DNA of 64,000 nucleotides from the NCBI GenBank assembly GCA_033064195.1, contig JARBJD010000340.1:1-64000 (forward strand), read 5' to 3'. This DNA is from Blattamonas nauphoetae. Lineage: Eukaryota; Preaxostyla; Oxymonadida. How positions within the stretch are numbered: the stretch's first letter is position 1; every line of letters starts with the position of its first letter. Made by a program: the position numbers and the translations under genes. The notes under the pieces are model-generated. The model did not search any database and was not told where the DNA came from. It saw only the letters and a program-made list of their open reading frames with translations. Positions 43,001 through 50,911 of this stretch are shown piece by piece.

Positions 43001-45610
43001 CAAGTGAAAAGGATTCATTTCACAGTGATTCCTGGACAGAATCGATCGACCTGTTTTGTTCTCTCGAGCAGTAAGACTCAAATTACGTTCTGCCAATTCA
43101 AAATCACTCGTCCATATTCATATCCTTGCATTCTGCGAGCAAGCGATTCGTCAAACGCCATGATCCAGGAATGTTCAATCTCGTTCGACAAACTCCGAAT
43201 CACATCAACCCTTCTCGATCTCACACAGTCTTCAGCAACAATTACGAATCTTGATCTCGATGCACACACACTCGAAGACAGTTGTGCACTCTACTCCTTC
43301 TCATCTCTCTCGGACGACCAGATCTTTCTTGGTTTTCTTTCGTTATCACTCAATGTTTATGGAAACGAGTTTTCACTCGTCAAATGTGATATAAGTGAAG
43401 GAGGATGGTTCAAAATGAACAATTGCACGTTCCTCCTCACAAACGTGATATCACCAATCTGCTTGATTTCTCTTCAGTTTGGGAATAGCAACAATCTTCC
43501 TCCGCATTCGATTGTTTTCACTCAAATCAAGTTCGACTTCGCCGAATCCGAGTGTCCAGTCAACCGCTTCCTTCTTCTCCATCTTCCATCGGAACCAGTC
43601 GGGCTGAACATCACGCTGGACCGATGGACACTTTCGTCGGCGGATTGGGACAGCTTGTCGTACACGACACCGACATCAGACACGCCGACGTCGCTGGTGC
43701 CGGTGTTATTCGAACACTCGAACGAGTTCTTCGTGAACGAATCAGGGACGGATTTCCTGTTTTGTGGAGACTCTGAAAATGCATGCAAGACGATTGATTA
43801 CATCCAAAACACGATCAAAACCCGGTCGAAGGAGTTCTGCTTCATCAAGATGGATACTGGACACACTCTTCTCTCGCCGATCTGCAACACACACCACACA
43901 GTGACTGTGTCATCGCCAGACCACCAAACACTCTCCGTGACTGGGAAACTTCTGTCGACGTGGAAGATGGGAATCAAGTGCACTTCGGTGATGGTGCTCA
44001 GTTCGCTCAACATCTTTGTGCCGCTTGCGAAAATTGCCCCATCAGTGATCATTGTGTGCGACTCTGGGAATCTGTCGCTGACGTCTGTGTCGTTCCTGTC
44101 TGACTTGAGTCGGATCCAATGGCCGCTGGTGGTTGCCAAATCGTCAGTTGTGAAGTTGTGGAGTGTGTCGACACCGCCGAGCGATCCGCATGGGGACACT
44201 GGTGGACAGTCATCGGCAGTGTTCCTCCTTTCGAACAGTTCTGTGACCGCAGATTTCTTTGAGTCGAATCGACTGTCGTTCAGCAAAGCGAGCTTCTTGT
44301 CGTTGCTCCGGATTGAGAACTGCGAAGGAGCGACGATGAGGAACATGACGTTGGAGAATGTGGACTTCGATGGACGTGAACTGTTGTGTGTGAGTGAGAG
44401 CAGTGTTCGATTGGAGACATGTGAGTTTTCGAAATTGAAGCTGAACTCGTCGATTCTTGTGTTTGTTGGGAGTTCACGAGAACACCGACTTGTTGTGGAG
44501 GATGTGACGATCAGGACAGTGACTCAACAACACTCTTCTCTGTTCACGATCTTCGCTGCGTCGTCTGAGATTGTGGTGTCGAGATTCAAAATCTCAGAAG
44601 TGTTGATTGTCGCGCCACAGCAAACTCAGATGGAAAACCAGACGCCTCTCTCTGCCCACTCACTCGTCGAACAGTCCTTCTCTCCTCACACGTCCTTCGT
44701 CTCTGATTGCTCTTCCAATCACGAAATGGCACTCTCGCGGTCTTTGGATGGACGACGAGGAAGTGTGTTTGGGATTGATTTGGGGAAAGAGGGCTCGCTG
44801 GTGATGAAGGGGATTCGGCTGGAAGACATCGAGTCGTCGATTGGGAACTCGGAAGGGACGATCTTCATTGCTCAATCGTGCTCGATCTCAAAGGCGACGC
44901 TGTGGAACATCACGTTTATGGAATGCAGGGCAGCTCAGCACGCGCACCTGGTGCTCTCGTTTCCGTCGCTGGAACGATTCTCGCTGACTCGCACGATTTC
45001 GCAGATCCATCCGCTGAACCGGCAGAAAAGTGTGTTGATTTTGGGAGAAGAGAAGCGAGTGGAGCCGATAGTTGATTTTGTGACGTTCCGCCCAGTTGAG
45101 TTCGTATTGCTGGCGCTGGCGTGCGTTGTGGGAGTGTGTGTGGTGCTCTCGCTGGTTCTGTTCTTGCCTTCGTTCTGGTGGCTGCTGTGGTGTCGGTCGT
45201 ACCGTTCTCGGACGACGCTGTCATCGCGAATGAAGTGCTGTGGGTGCCTTCAGCCTGAACATGGGACGGTTGATGGGATGGAGTTTGGGCGAGAAGGGGC
45301 AGTGAACGCGGATATCGATCGATGGCTTGGGGAAGGAGGATACGAGAAACTGAAAGCGATTGGGATCATCTGGATGCCGCAAGAGACAGCGCAGGGAACA
45401 GGAGGGAGGAGGGTGGAAGGAGGGATGGGTTCTTCTGGGGAAGGCGAGAGAGATGGAGGGAGGGACCGAGTTGGAGCTGAGTGGAAGAGGACAAAGCGTT
45501 CGAGAGAGAAGAGGAAGAGATTTGTGAATGATGTGGAGACGGAGAAGAGCGAGACCGACACGGATTCGGAGCGATTCTTGTTAGATTCTTCGTCGTCTGA
45601 GAAACTGTGA
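40046..45610 (+). CDS. Giant surface beta-helix protein, arm-1 copy, 1854 aa
   Basis: The start is set at ATG 40046 because this Met begins a signal peptide (MITLYFINIVQMICSLQ) that is conserved in the other arm. The frame is open upstream to 39995, but there the arms differ. The ectodomain (about 20-1680) is made of beta-helix turns with Pmp-like GG motifs (GNGGHLF, GAGGGMH, LGGSILV, GGILDLS) and paired cysteines (DTRTCGSSDTPCQSIAFALG, FCGDSENACKTIDYI). The latter motifs each open a new roughly 450-600-residue helix, so there are three such units. A TM segment lies near 1685-1715 (FVLLALACVVGVCVVLSLVL). The cytosolic tail is short and charged with acidic Ser runs (SETDTDSERFLLDSSSSE) and has no kinase fold. 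Likely a cell-surface or phagocytosis/adhesion protein. Single exon, TGA stop. Confidence 0.85.
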   Translation: MITLYFINIVQMICSLQSTVIRDGDSFFDPLNTRYGLATTIKFSDTECIRTPLILHDRINEFVKTRPEASFLLVDNGLFHLENSSISFIELTLKTTASIAYVKNSSFVMDGGDIFPSLSEPFTLLNGELILSEVRFHSVTHRIPKLVSDDSSSCTIVLSSMEISHMSLISSSSLISALKSESTIAVSLFLNVSSLTSHKRPLSGIGSSIRVEGSEFVGTQDEITGTITSRADRTSEFSVRNTTFTSSTHENEVFTDAQVVTDLSSSFMNCRFVDCSSEADGGSLSYVPDIQGEVMQVFLRLTKCTFSKGHSKGNGGHLFVSAPLTSTAQLHVSESDFRDGTADGAGGGMHLLLPFCYSTFVNVSNCSSHLGGSILVFTTLMVHLDQLHLCGSEILWDNDCFVVMTNEIRIVDSIFELDIPHSDGSLIVDGLNSSLFILRSSFLNTHPNPTIPFIFWRMNSGRLNSIREVSFHMPASTCNGWCFTTPDLDSEMMSSHFEKTFALTSRQTHSPILAKDDVAVFLPMEISRYEISPMGTDAVYCGISIPCRTFDFIRKNRQLFSSYSVHIARAMTLPTPIITSPHLTHISTGVSFKISGEGSPFFIHNERSLEISGGTYHLTRAQQNGFVQMIRGEVKLNCLFVFLVDEGIASESRQFALGFGRSGMHSSFDRQSSELALCDSSSAPLSIDSSIGSGLISSFGSEIGDSSSVSISVSNLTIVHPLLDLHIKNGFSLTASEFTNIRSTCEFVSLITIHAATLFFDECSFANIDLCSTVISFRTISISIGTIHKCQFIDCSSRMSGGILDLSLGSVRITDCLFRRCVGVDFGAILVDFVEGGLLELNCTDTLFDDNSCFSKAGSDLHHSNPSLHKTNMKGSRSSSRWPRITHGKDFKDNELFDFDMKFLCVNSTGEDTRTCGSSDTPCQSIAFALGIIPQRENWFIVYLEGSFIPLASPLVHQRISLEINDFASLEVGKMDGFVANHSTFQVKRIHFTVIPGQNRSTCFVLSSSKTQITFCQFKITRPYSYPCILRASDSSNAMIQECSISFDKLRITSTLLDLTQSSATITNLDLDAHTLEDSCALYSFSSLSDDQIFLGFLSLSLNVYGNEFSLVKCDISEGGWFKMNNCTFLLTNVISPICLISLQFGNSNNLPPHSIVFTQIKFDFAESECPVNRFLLLHLPSEPVGLNITLDRWTLSSADWDSLSYTTPTSDTPTSLVPVLFEHSNEFFVNESGTDFLFCGDSENACKTIDYIQNTIKTRSKEFCFIKMDTGHTLLSPICNTHHTVTVSSPDHQTLSVTGKLLSTWKMGIKCTSVMVLSSLNIFVPLAKIAPSVIIVCDSGNLSLTSVSFLSDLSRIQWPLVVAKSSVVKLWSVSTPPSDPHGDTGGQSSAVFLLSNSSVTADFFESNRLSFSKASFLSLLRIENCEGATMRNMTLENVDFDGRELLCVSESSVRLETCEFSKLKLNSSILVFVGSSREHRLVVEDVTIRTVTQQHSSLFTIFAASSEIVVSRFKISEVLIVAPQQTQMENQTPLSAHSLVEQSFSPHTSFVSDCSSNHEMALSRSLDGRRGSVFGIDLGKEGSLVMKGIRLEDIESSIGNSEGTIFIAQSCSISKATLWNITFMECRAAQHAHLVLSFPSLERFSLTRTISQIHPLNRQKSVLILGEEKRVEPIVDFVTFRPVEFVLLALACVVGVCVVLSLVLFLPSFWWLLWCRSYRSRTTLSSRMKCCGCLQPEHGTVDGMEFGREGAVNADIDRWLGEGGYEKLKAIGIIWMPQETAQGTGGRRVEGGMGSSGEGERDGGRDRVGAEWKRTKRSREKRKRFVNDVETEKSETDTDSERFLLDSSSSEKL
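41090..41365 (+). other. Variable block V1 of the surface gene (arm 1)
   Basis: Between the conserved GAGGGMH and SSFLNTHPNPTIPF this arm reads LLLPFCYSTF and VFTTLMVHLDQLHLCGSEIL, where the other arm reads VLIQFCFFTL and AFSSLSVDFQQLRLLISEIL. The flanks on both sides are nearly unchanged. Confidence 0.75.
42740..43320 (+). other. Variable block V2 of the surface gene (arm 1)
   Basis: About 190 residues between WPRITHGKDFKDNELFDFD and LSLSLNV.GNEFSLVKCD are only weakly alike in the two arms, apart from an island at DTRTCGSS..PCQSIAFALG. Sequence on each side is almost identical. Length differs by only a few codons, so this is divergence or cassette replacement, not an indel. Confidence 0.85.
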
Positions 45611-46045
45611 ATCTTTCTTCATTCTTTCTTGTCATTTATTCTTTCTTTGCTGTTGTGAGAAATGAGATCTCTCACAGAATCACTCTTCTATCATTGGAAA
45701 CTCTTTCTTTTACATATCACCATTCCATCCTGTTAATGATACTTGCTGATTGAGTTCGCTAAACCATTTTTGAGCTGCCATATTCATTGAATGGAAGAAA
45801 TTTCATGTCGGAGGTTTTCTCTTTTGTTTTTCAGCCAAGGTCACATTTGACTAATATGGATCGTTGTCAATCTCTCCCAGTTCACTTCGTTCATCGTGAA
45901 ATTGCACATGGTCGAGTGTTTCAGACGTCACCCTCACTGATAATCCAGTAAAATATTGTGGTGGGTCGACTGAATTTTCTCTTTTTGACCAAAGACCTCC
46001 ATCGTCTCCACATCAATTCAATCGTTTTTTCAGTGTTCAGCTTCA
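45611..46045. other. Intergenic region between surface gene and U-box/PARP gene, arm 1
   Basis: 435 bases without a frame. It matches 57178-57602 in the other arm but with many more differences than the coding parts. The best conserved stretches are AAGGTCACATTTGACTAATA, TGGATCGTTGTCAATCTCT, ATATTGTGGTGGGTCGAC and the last 35 bases before the ATG, which are candidates for promoter or 5'-UTR elements. A TTTTTTCAG just before the start could be a 5'-UTR splice acceptor. Confidence 0.5.
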
Positions 46046-49000
46046 ATGATCGACCGTGAGACAGAAGCTCAATTCAAGAAACTGTACGAAAAACAGACCG
46101 TCCATTGGTGGGGTTATGTGGAATCTGTTGATGGATATGATATCATGATGCAAGTTGCGAATAGTAATGAACATCCGTTCAAGTACACGCCAGTGAAGTT
46201 ATGCCAACCAATTGCTCCTGGTTATGACCCACCAAAGAAACCCGAACTGAACAGTGTCTTCTGGTTTCAAGGGTCGATCCAAAACCTGGAGAGTGTGTTT
46301 CTGCTTTGATTTCCTGATTATTCTTGCTTCAGACGGCAGAATCACCCTCCTCGCACTTCCTGATCGACACGACCGATTCATCTCAATTCACGAATTTCCG
46401 GAACGACTTGTGAACAATGCGAGAGCAGCCGCCATCAAAAATCGAGAGATCAATGCTGTCCCCACAAATCAGATCCAAACCATTGAATTGACGGGATTCT
46501 TTGATGGCAATTCCAAAGCCATCACAAATGGGATCCGAAAGCCATTCTATCTCACAGATCCAACCAACTTCCGTATTCCGCTATTTTCTCCAAATTATTA
46601 TCTCCTCTTTTAGAATGGACGCAGCGTATTGAATTGGACCTCTTTCATCAAAAACTGGTCGATGTCATCTATACTGGCGTGAACCTGCAAAGTCTGGATC
46701 TCTTGTCTCCATTTTCGTTCAGCCTCATCGCCAAACATTGTGCGAGTGACAGTGATTCCGTCGACAGCGGTTCCGAGTGGTGTTCACACTGTCGTTCAGA
46801 TCCATTCGCCTTTTGGCAACGTCGAGATCCCCATCAACGAAATCATAACGCGCGCCAACGAACTTGCTTCCAAAACACAACCCTCTTCAGTCTCGCTGCC
46901 GACCATCCAATCGACGAACCAATCGACAGCGAGTGAGTCTCGACCGCTGAGCAAGACATTCTCGAATGGACGAAGGGACTTTGGTGCTTTGAAAGAATCC
47001 TCTCGCCTGAATCATACATCTCCTCCCCCGAACTCCCCGTCAATTCAACTTTTGTCTTCAGTTCCGCTTTCGTCTTCCGTTTCTCTGCCATCTTCCGTGT
47101 CTCTGTCATCTTCCGTGTCTCTGTCATCTTCCGTGCAGCCATCTCCCGGACAGATAAAGTTCAAGAGATCTTCACGGACGTCTCACGAGCCAATTCCATC
47201 CATCACTGAGACAGTCAAGGCCACGACAACTCAACCGAGTCTATCGGTCATTGATGTCAGGAGCAGTGAGGCCAGGTTGTTGGAAGAAAAAAGGAACAAT
47301 TTGATCTGTCCACTCACGGGACAGATCATGATCGAACCGTGCTCGGATGGAGTCGGGATGTATGAGAACGTGGCATTTGATCAGTTTGTGGGCGAGTTCA
47401 ACCTCAACCCGAGCACCCTCCAATCAAGACTGGATGCTTGGGACAAACGAACACACAGTGTGCAGAAAAGGAAAATCAATGGTATTACATTGTCATTTTT
47501 GTCATGAGACATTTCTCTCTCCCATCCTCACAGATTATTTGGACAAGAATCAAGATCGTGTCCATCCAACGTCATTCAAGCAGTCCATCACATCTCAACC
47601 GCCCACGTATCGTCTCTTCGAAGCAGACCCGATCCCACAACTCGCCAACTTTCCGGCACAGATGCCATCGCATGTCAGATACTCTCCCGTCGATGTCGGT
47701 GCGTCTCCCGAGTTCTTCCTGCCAATCCCAACGATGGTGCTTCGAGAGAAGGGAAGAAAGGCGTGGAGTGTGCAAGTGGACGCTCGCGATGGGCGAGGGG
47801 AGCAATTGATGCAGCTGCTGCTTCAAAGGAAGGATGTGAATGGAAAGCGACTGGAGCGAAGAGAGCGTCGGCCGTTTTTATTCCATCTTCAAGTGAAGCC
47901 GTCTGATCCGTCGATCCGATGGCTGCCTGAGAGGGTGCTGGAGAACACTCGCTTCTCGGGGCTGATCAACATGAGTCGCTATTCGTTCCGTATTGTTTCG
48001 CTGAACACGATTGAAGAAGGGAAAGAGCTGTTCCGGCGAGAATTCCAGAAAATAACGAATTCATCATTCGCTGTTCTTGATGGACCGAAACCGCTTGGAG
48101 CCGCAGTGCAGGAAGGAGATGACGAAACACCGAACATGCAGGACGATGAAGACGAAGTGGAAGAATTCTTCGAAATGGAGGAGGCACGATGGGCAGCATT
48201 CAAAGGTCACTTGAGGCCCGAAGTTGTCCAACTGATGAAGGACTTTGCTAGTGTCCAGGGACAGGCCAGGGGAGGGCACAAAATGATAGTGGCCCATCCA
48301 CGCGATATTTCGATAGCTCCGCCTCTTCCTGACAAACACTTTCCTTCCGCTTCGATGCTCGTGCAGGCATCCATGCTCTTGTCAATGATCAAAAGGAAAT
48401 TGGCCGAGAGGGTGGGTGCCGAAGCACTGGACGGACTGTGTGATCGAGTGTCTGCTCTGGTCGCGGAAACCGCAGATTGTCCCGATCTCCATGGACACAA
48501 CGCTGCAGAACAAATCAACAACAAAACGCGACAAATCGTTGGACTTGCTTACGGGCTGACATCTCTCATCCCAAAACACACAGCTGAAATGAACGATCAA
48601 GCCAGCTCTCTGTTCATCATGCGCATGTTGAACTTTGAGTTTTCTCTCATCACGAACGATCATCCCTTTTTCAACAACCTCCAACAATCAATTCTCACAA
48701 CATACCCAAATGGAGTGAGAGAATTCCAGGTCTTTTTGATGAACAACACGAACGACGACTGGAAAGTCAATCTGACACGGAATGTCGCTGGTCGAGCCTA
48801 CAAATTCCACGGCTCTCAAGTCGCCAATTGGTCAACCATCTTAGCTGTAGGACATCAGCCACATAAGATCAACCGCTTTGTGTCAACGCCAACCGACCAA
48901 ACCAACTATGGTGTCTTCTTTGGTGATATGCTTGCGAAGGCGAGTGGGTATGCGGATCAAGTCACAGGCTATCGCTACGTCACAATTGCTGAAGTGGCTC

Positions 49001-49218
49001 TCGGACCACAACACGCCGCTACCATCAGTCACCAAACCGTCAATTGTACTTCATACCAGCATGACCGTGTGATCGGGTCTTGTGTTCCAACAGGGACTGT
49101 GAAGGTTGATGGATTGGATTTGCCGATTGGGTCGAGCCGCACAGGTGGTGGGTACAATGAATTCATCGTTTTCTCGCCTGAACAAATCAGACTTCGATTC
49201 ATGATCAAGTTCAAATGA
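46046..49218 (+). CDS. U-box-like/PARP fusion protein, arm-1 copy, 5 exons, ~1002 aa
   Basis: Exons by eye: 46046-46292, 46333-46572, 46614-46691, 46723-47481, 47534-49218. The four GT-AG introns of 31-52 bases all keep frame. Residues 1-190 form a beta-rich domain (VHWWGYVESVDGYDIMMQV, RHDRFISIHEFPERLV). A Ser/Pro-rich linker with SSVSL repeats follows. Residues about 378-440 resemble a U-box (LICPLTGQIMIEPCSDGVGM, then YENVAFDQFVGEF, then NPSTLQSRLDAW). The C-terminus is a PARP catalytic domain: FHGSQVANWSTIL (His, about 867), NYGVFFGDMLAKASGYA (Tyr, about 898), YRYVTIAEVALG and YNEFIVFSPEQIRLRFMIK with Glu about 982. The H-Y-E triad of polymerising PARPs is complete. A helical region before it may be the regulatory domain. 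It likely transfers ADP-ribose from NAD+ in nucleus or cytosol. TGA stop. Confidence 0.85.
47056..47150 (+). repeat. Coding minisatellite (SSVSL repeats)
   Basis: About five tandem 15-18-bp units (TCTGTCATCTTCCGTGTC-like) encode Ser-Ser-Val-Ser-Leu repeats in exon 4. The other arm has fewer units, so the array has changed length since duplication while staying in frame. Confidence 0.7.
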
Positions 49219-49373
49219 AGATAGATGCGTCTCAGACAGTCTTCTTCTGAGAACGTGGATGCATATTCATATTCTGAAGAGAAAACGATTCAATACATCA
49301 AAGTTCTAAGCATTTCTTAAACTGATCTTGAGCTCGCATGACACCTTTGTTGTGATTGATTTGATTTTGTTTC

Positions 49374-50713
49374 GGGTATAAGGGAACTTTAGCACCCACT
49401 TCGATCCGACTCGGCCATAATTTGTTTCGACACTTCACAAAGATCCTTTTTTCAACGGTCCTTTTGACAATTCTCTAATAGTCTTCACAGCCCCCCCTGC
49501 TCTTGAGCGGGGGGCTGTGAAGACGAACTGACATTATGAAAAAGTGTCTGGAAAAAGGATCGGAGTAAAGTGTGGATCAACTTTGTTCAGTGTTGTCGGA
49601 ATGACTTAGTAGTATGGAATTTGACTTACTTTTCGCTTTTTTCTCGTGACTTAAGACTAAGTCGTTCAAAATCAAAAGTAAGGAATTTCACTCTTTTCCC
49701 ACTTTTTGTGGTCTTGATCAAAGTGAAAACAACAACCGTTCGTCGACAGAATCTCAAATCGTGCACAAAAGTATTGCTCTCCGATAAGAATCCAATGTCT
49801 TATGAGTAAACATCGTTACGGTCCAAGAGAGGTTGTTTGTGCCAATACGAAAATGTATGTGTGGGTCAGATCATGATCTGAATGAAGAGAATCTTTCATT
49901 GTAAGTTCAATCACAGAGTCCTCAACATTCAATTTGCTGTTTCTGACAGAGCGGGAGGACAGACTTGACAAAAATGCAATCTCTAGACACAAACATGAAA
50001 CTCTCCCATTCTTCCTGGTTAGACTCGAAGACTGTTCCACCGACTTGCTTTTTTCACAGTAGTGAGTTCAGCAACTATTATTCAAAGATTTCGATCGATG
50101 ATCACCTTGTAAGACATCACTTCCAGAGTATGTTCGAGACAGACCAGACCACGACTGACAAGTGGTTTTTCTTCGAGTATCGTCTTTCTGGTCGGGGGAT
50201 ACGGAGTTCTCATCGACAGACTTTGCATTATTTCGTTTATTCTCGCCCGTTATTTCCTGTTTTGTGTATGTTTTATGTTCGGTAGAGTATTTCTTTCCCT
50301 TCTTCCCTTTCTTCAGTTTCGCTTCAACCCTACTCACTGCTCTGTCTGTTTCCTCTTCCCCATCGCCCAGAAGCACAATACAACGTCAGAAATGTCATTT
50401 TTTTGTCACGATCATCTCATTTCATCGAAAATAGCACTATGTTTTGCTCAAAAGTGATCTTACAAATTTCAGAACTTAGTAGTAAGTCGTTTCTCCCTAC
50501 TTCTTACTACTAAGTCATTTTTTAACGACTTAAGTCACTTCGATGGGCCCGACAACCCTGACTTTGTTAACCTCTTTCCATCCATTTGGGACACTTTTTT
50601 CGCTAATTTTCATTCAAGAATGTAATTCACATTTATGATTTACGGAATAGAATGTGTTTTTCATGTAAATTTCCACCCCGATCGAAGTGGGTGCTAAAGG
50701 TTACTCATACCGA
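49374..50713. mobile_element. Non-autonomous TIR element in the spacer, ~1.34 kb
   Basis: CTTTAGCACCCACTTCGATC at 49387-49406 recurs inverted at 50680-50699, and weaker matching (GGGTATAAGGGAA against GGTATGAGTAAC) extends it outward by about 13 bases. A target duplication was not resolved. Inside are the strong hairpin at 49481-49524 and paired ACTTAGTAGTAAG/CTTACTACTAAGT motifs (50474-50515) with partial copies near 49603. No transposase is encoded. Confidence 0.55.
49481..49524. repeat. Perfect 16-bp-stem hairpin
   Basis: GTCTTCACAGCCCCCC pairs perfectly with GGGGGGCTGTGAAGAC around a 12-base loop that can itself pair (GCTC-TT-GAGC). Weaker inverted similarity (GATCCTTTTT.C) extends to about 49441 and 49562. 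It has no following T-run on either strand, so it is not an obvious terminator. Confidence 0.75.
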
Positions 50714-50911
50714 GAGTAGGACGAGAACGAACACATAACAAGACAAACACTCAATTTGTTTTGACGATGTCAATTGAACATGTGAATCGAGAGAACCGAG
50801 GTGGTCTTGAGAGATTTGAATATTTCGAGTATTTTCCACTCCTTTTTGTTCTACCGGATCTCCCTTAACTTGTGTCTTAAGACTCGGATCTCAAGGGGAT
50901 TCCTTGTATTT

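Larger units (their letters stand above)
39930..49345. repeat. Inverted duplication, left arm (~9.4 kb)
   Basis: From about TCCTCACGCGTCTATTGGTG near 39937 to TTCTAAGCATTTC near 49303 this arm matches, in reverse, 53950-63290. Both coding genes, their five-exon layout and short introns are shared. Coding stretches are mostly near-identical by eye. The intergenic DNA between the two genes is clearly less alike, and several coding blocks are strongly different. The outer edges fade gradually. Confidence 0.9.

Noticed and set aside
40046-45610. Kinase tail on the arm surface proteins
   Set aside because: Only about 140 charged residues follow the TM helix; no APE or C-lobe motifs.
49481-49524. 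Transcription terminator hairpin
   Set aside because: No T-run follows and bacterial-type terminators are not expected in a eukaryotic nuclear genome.
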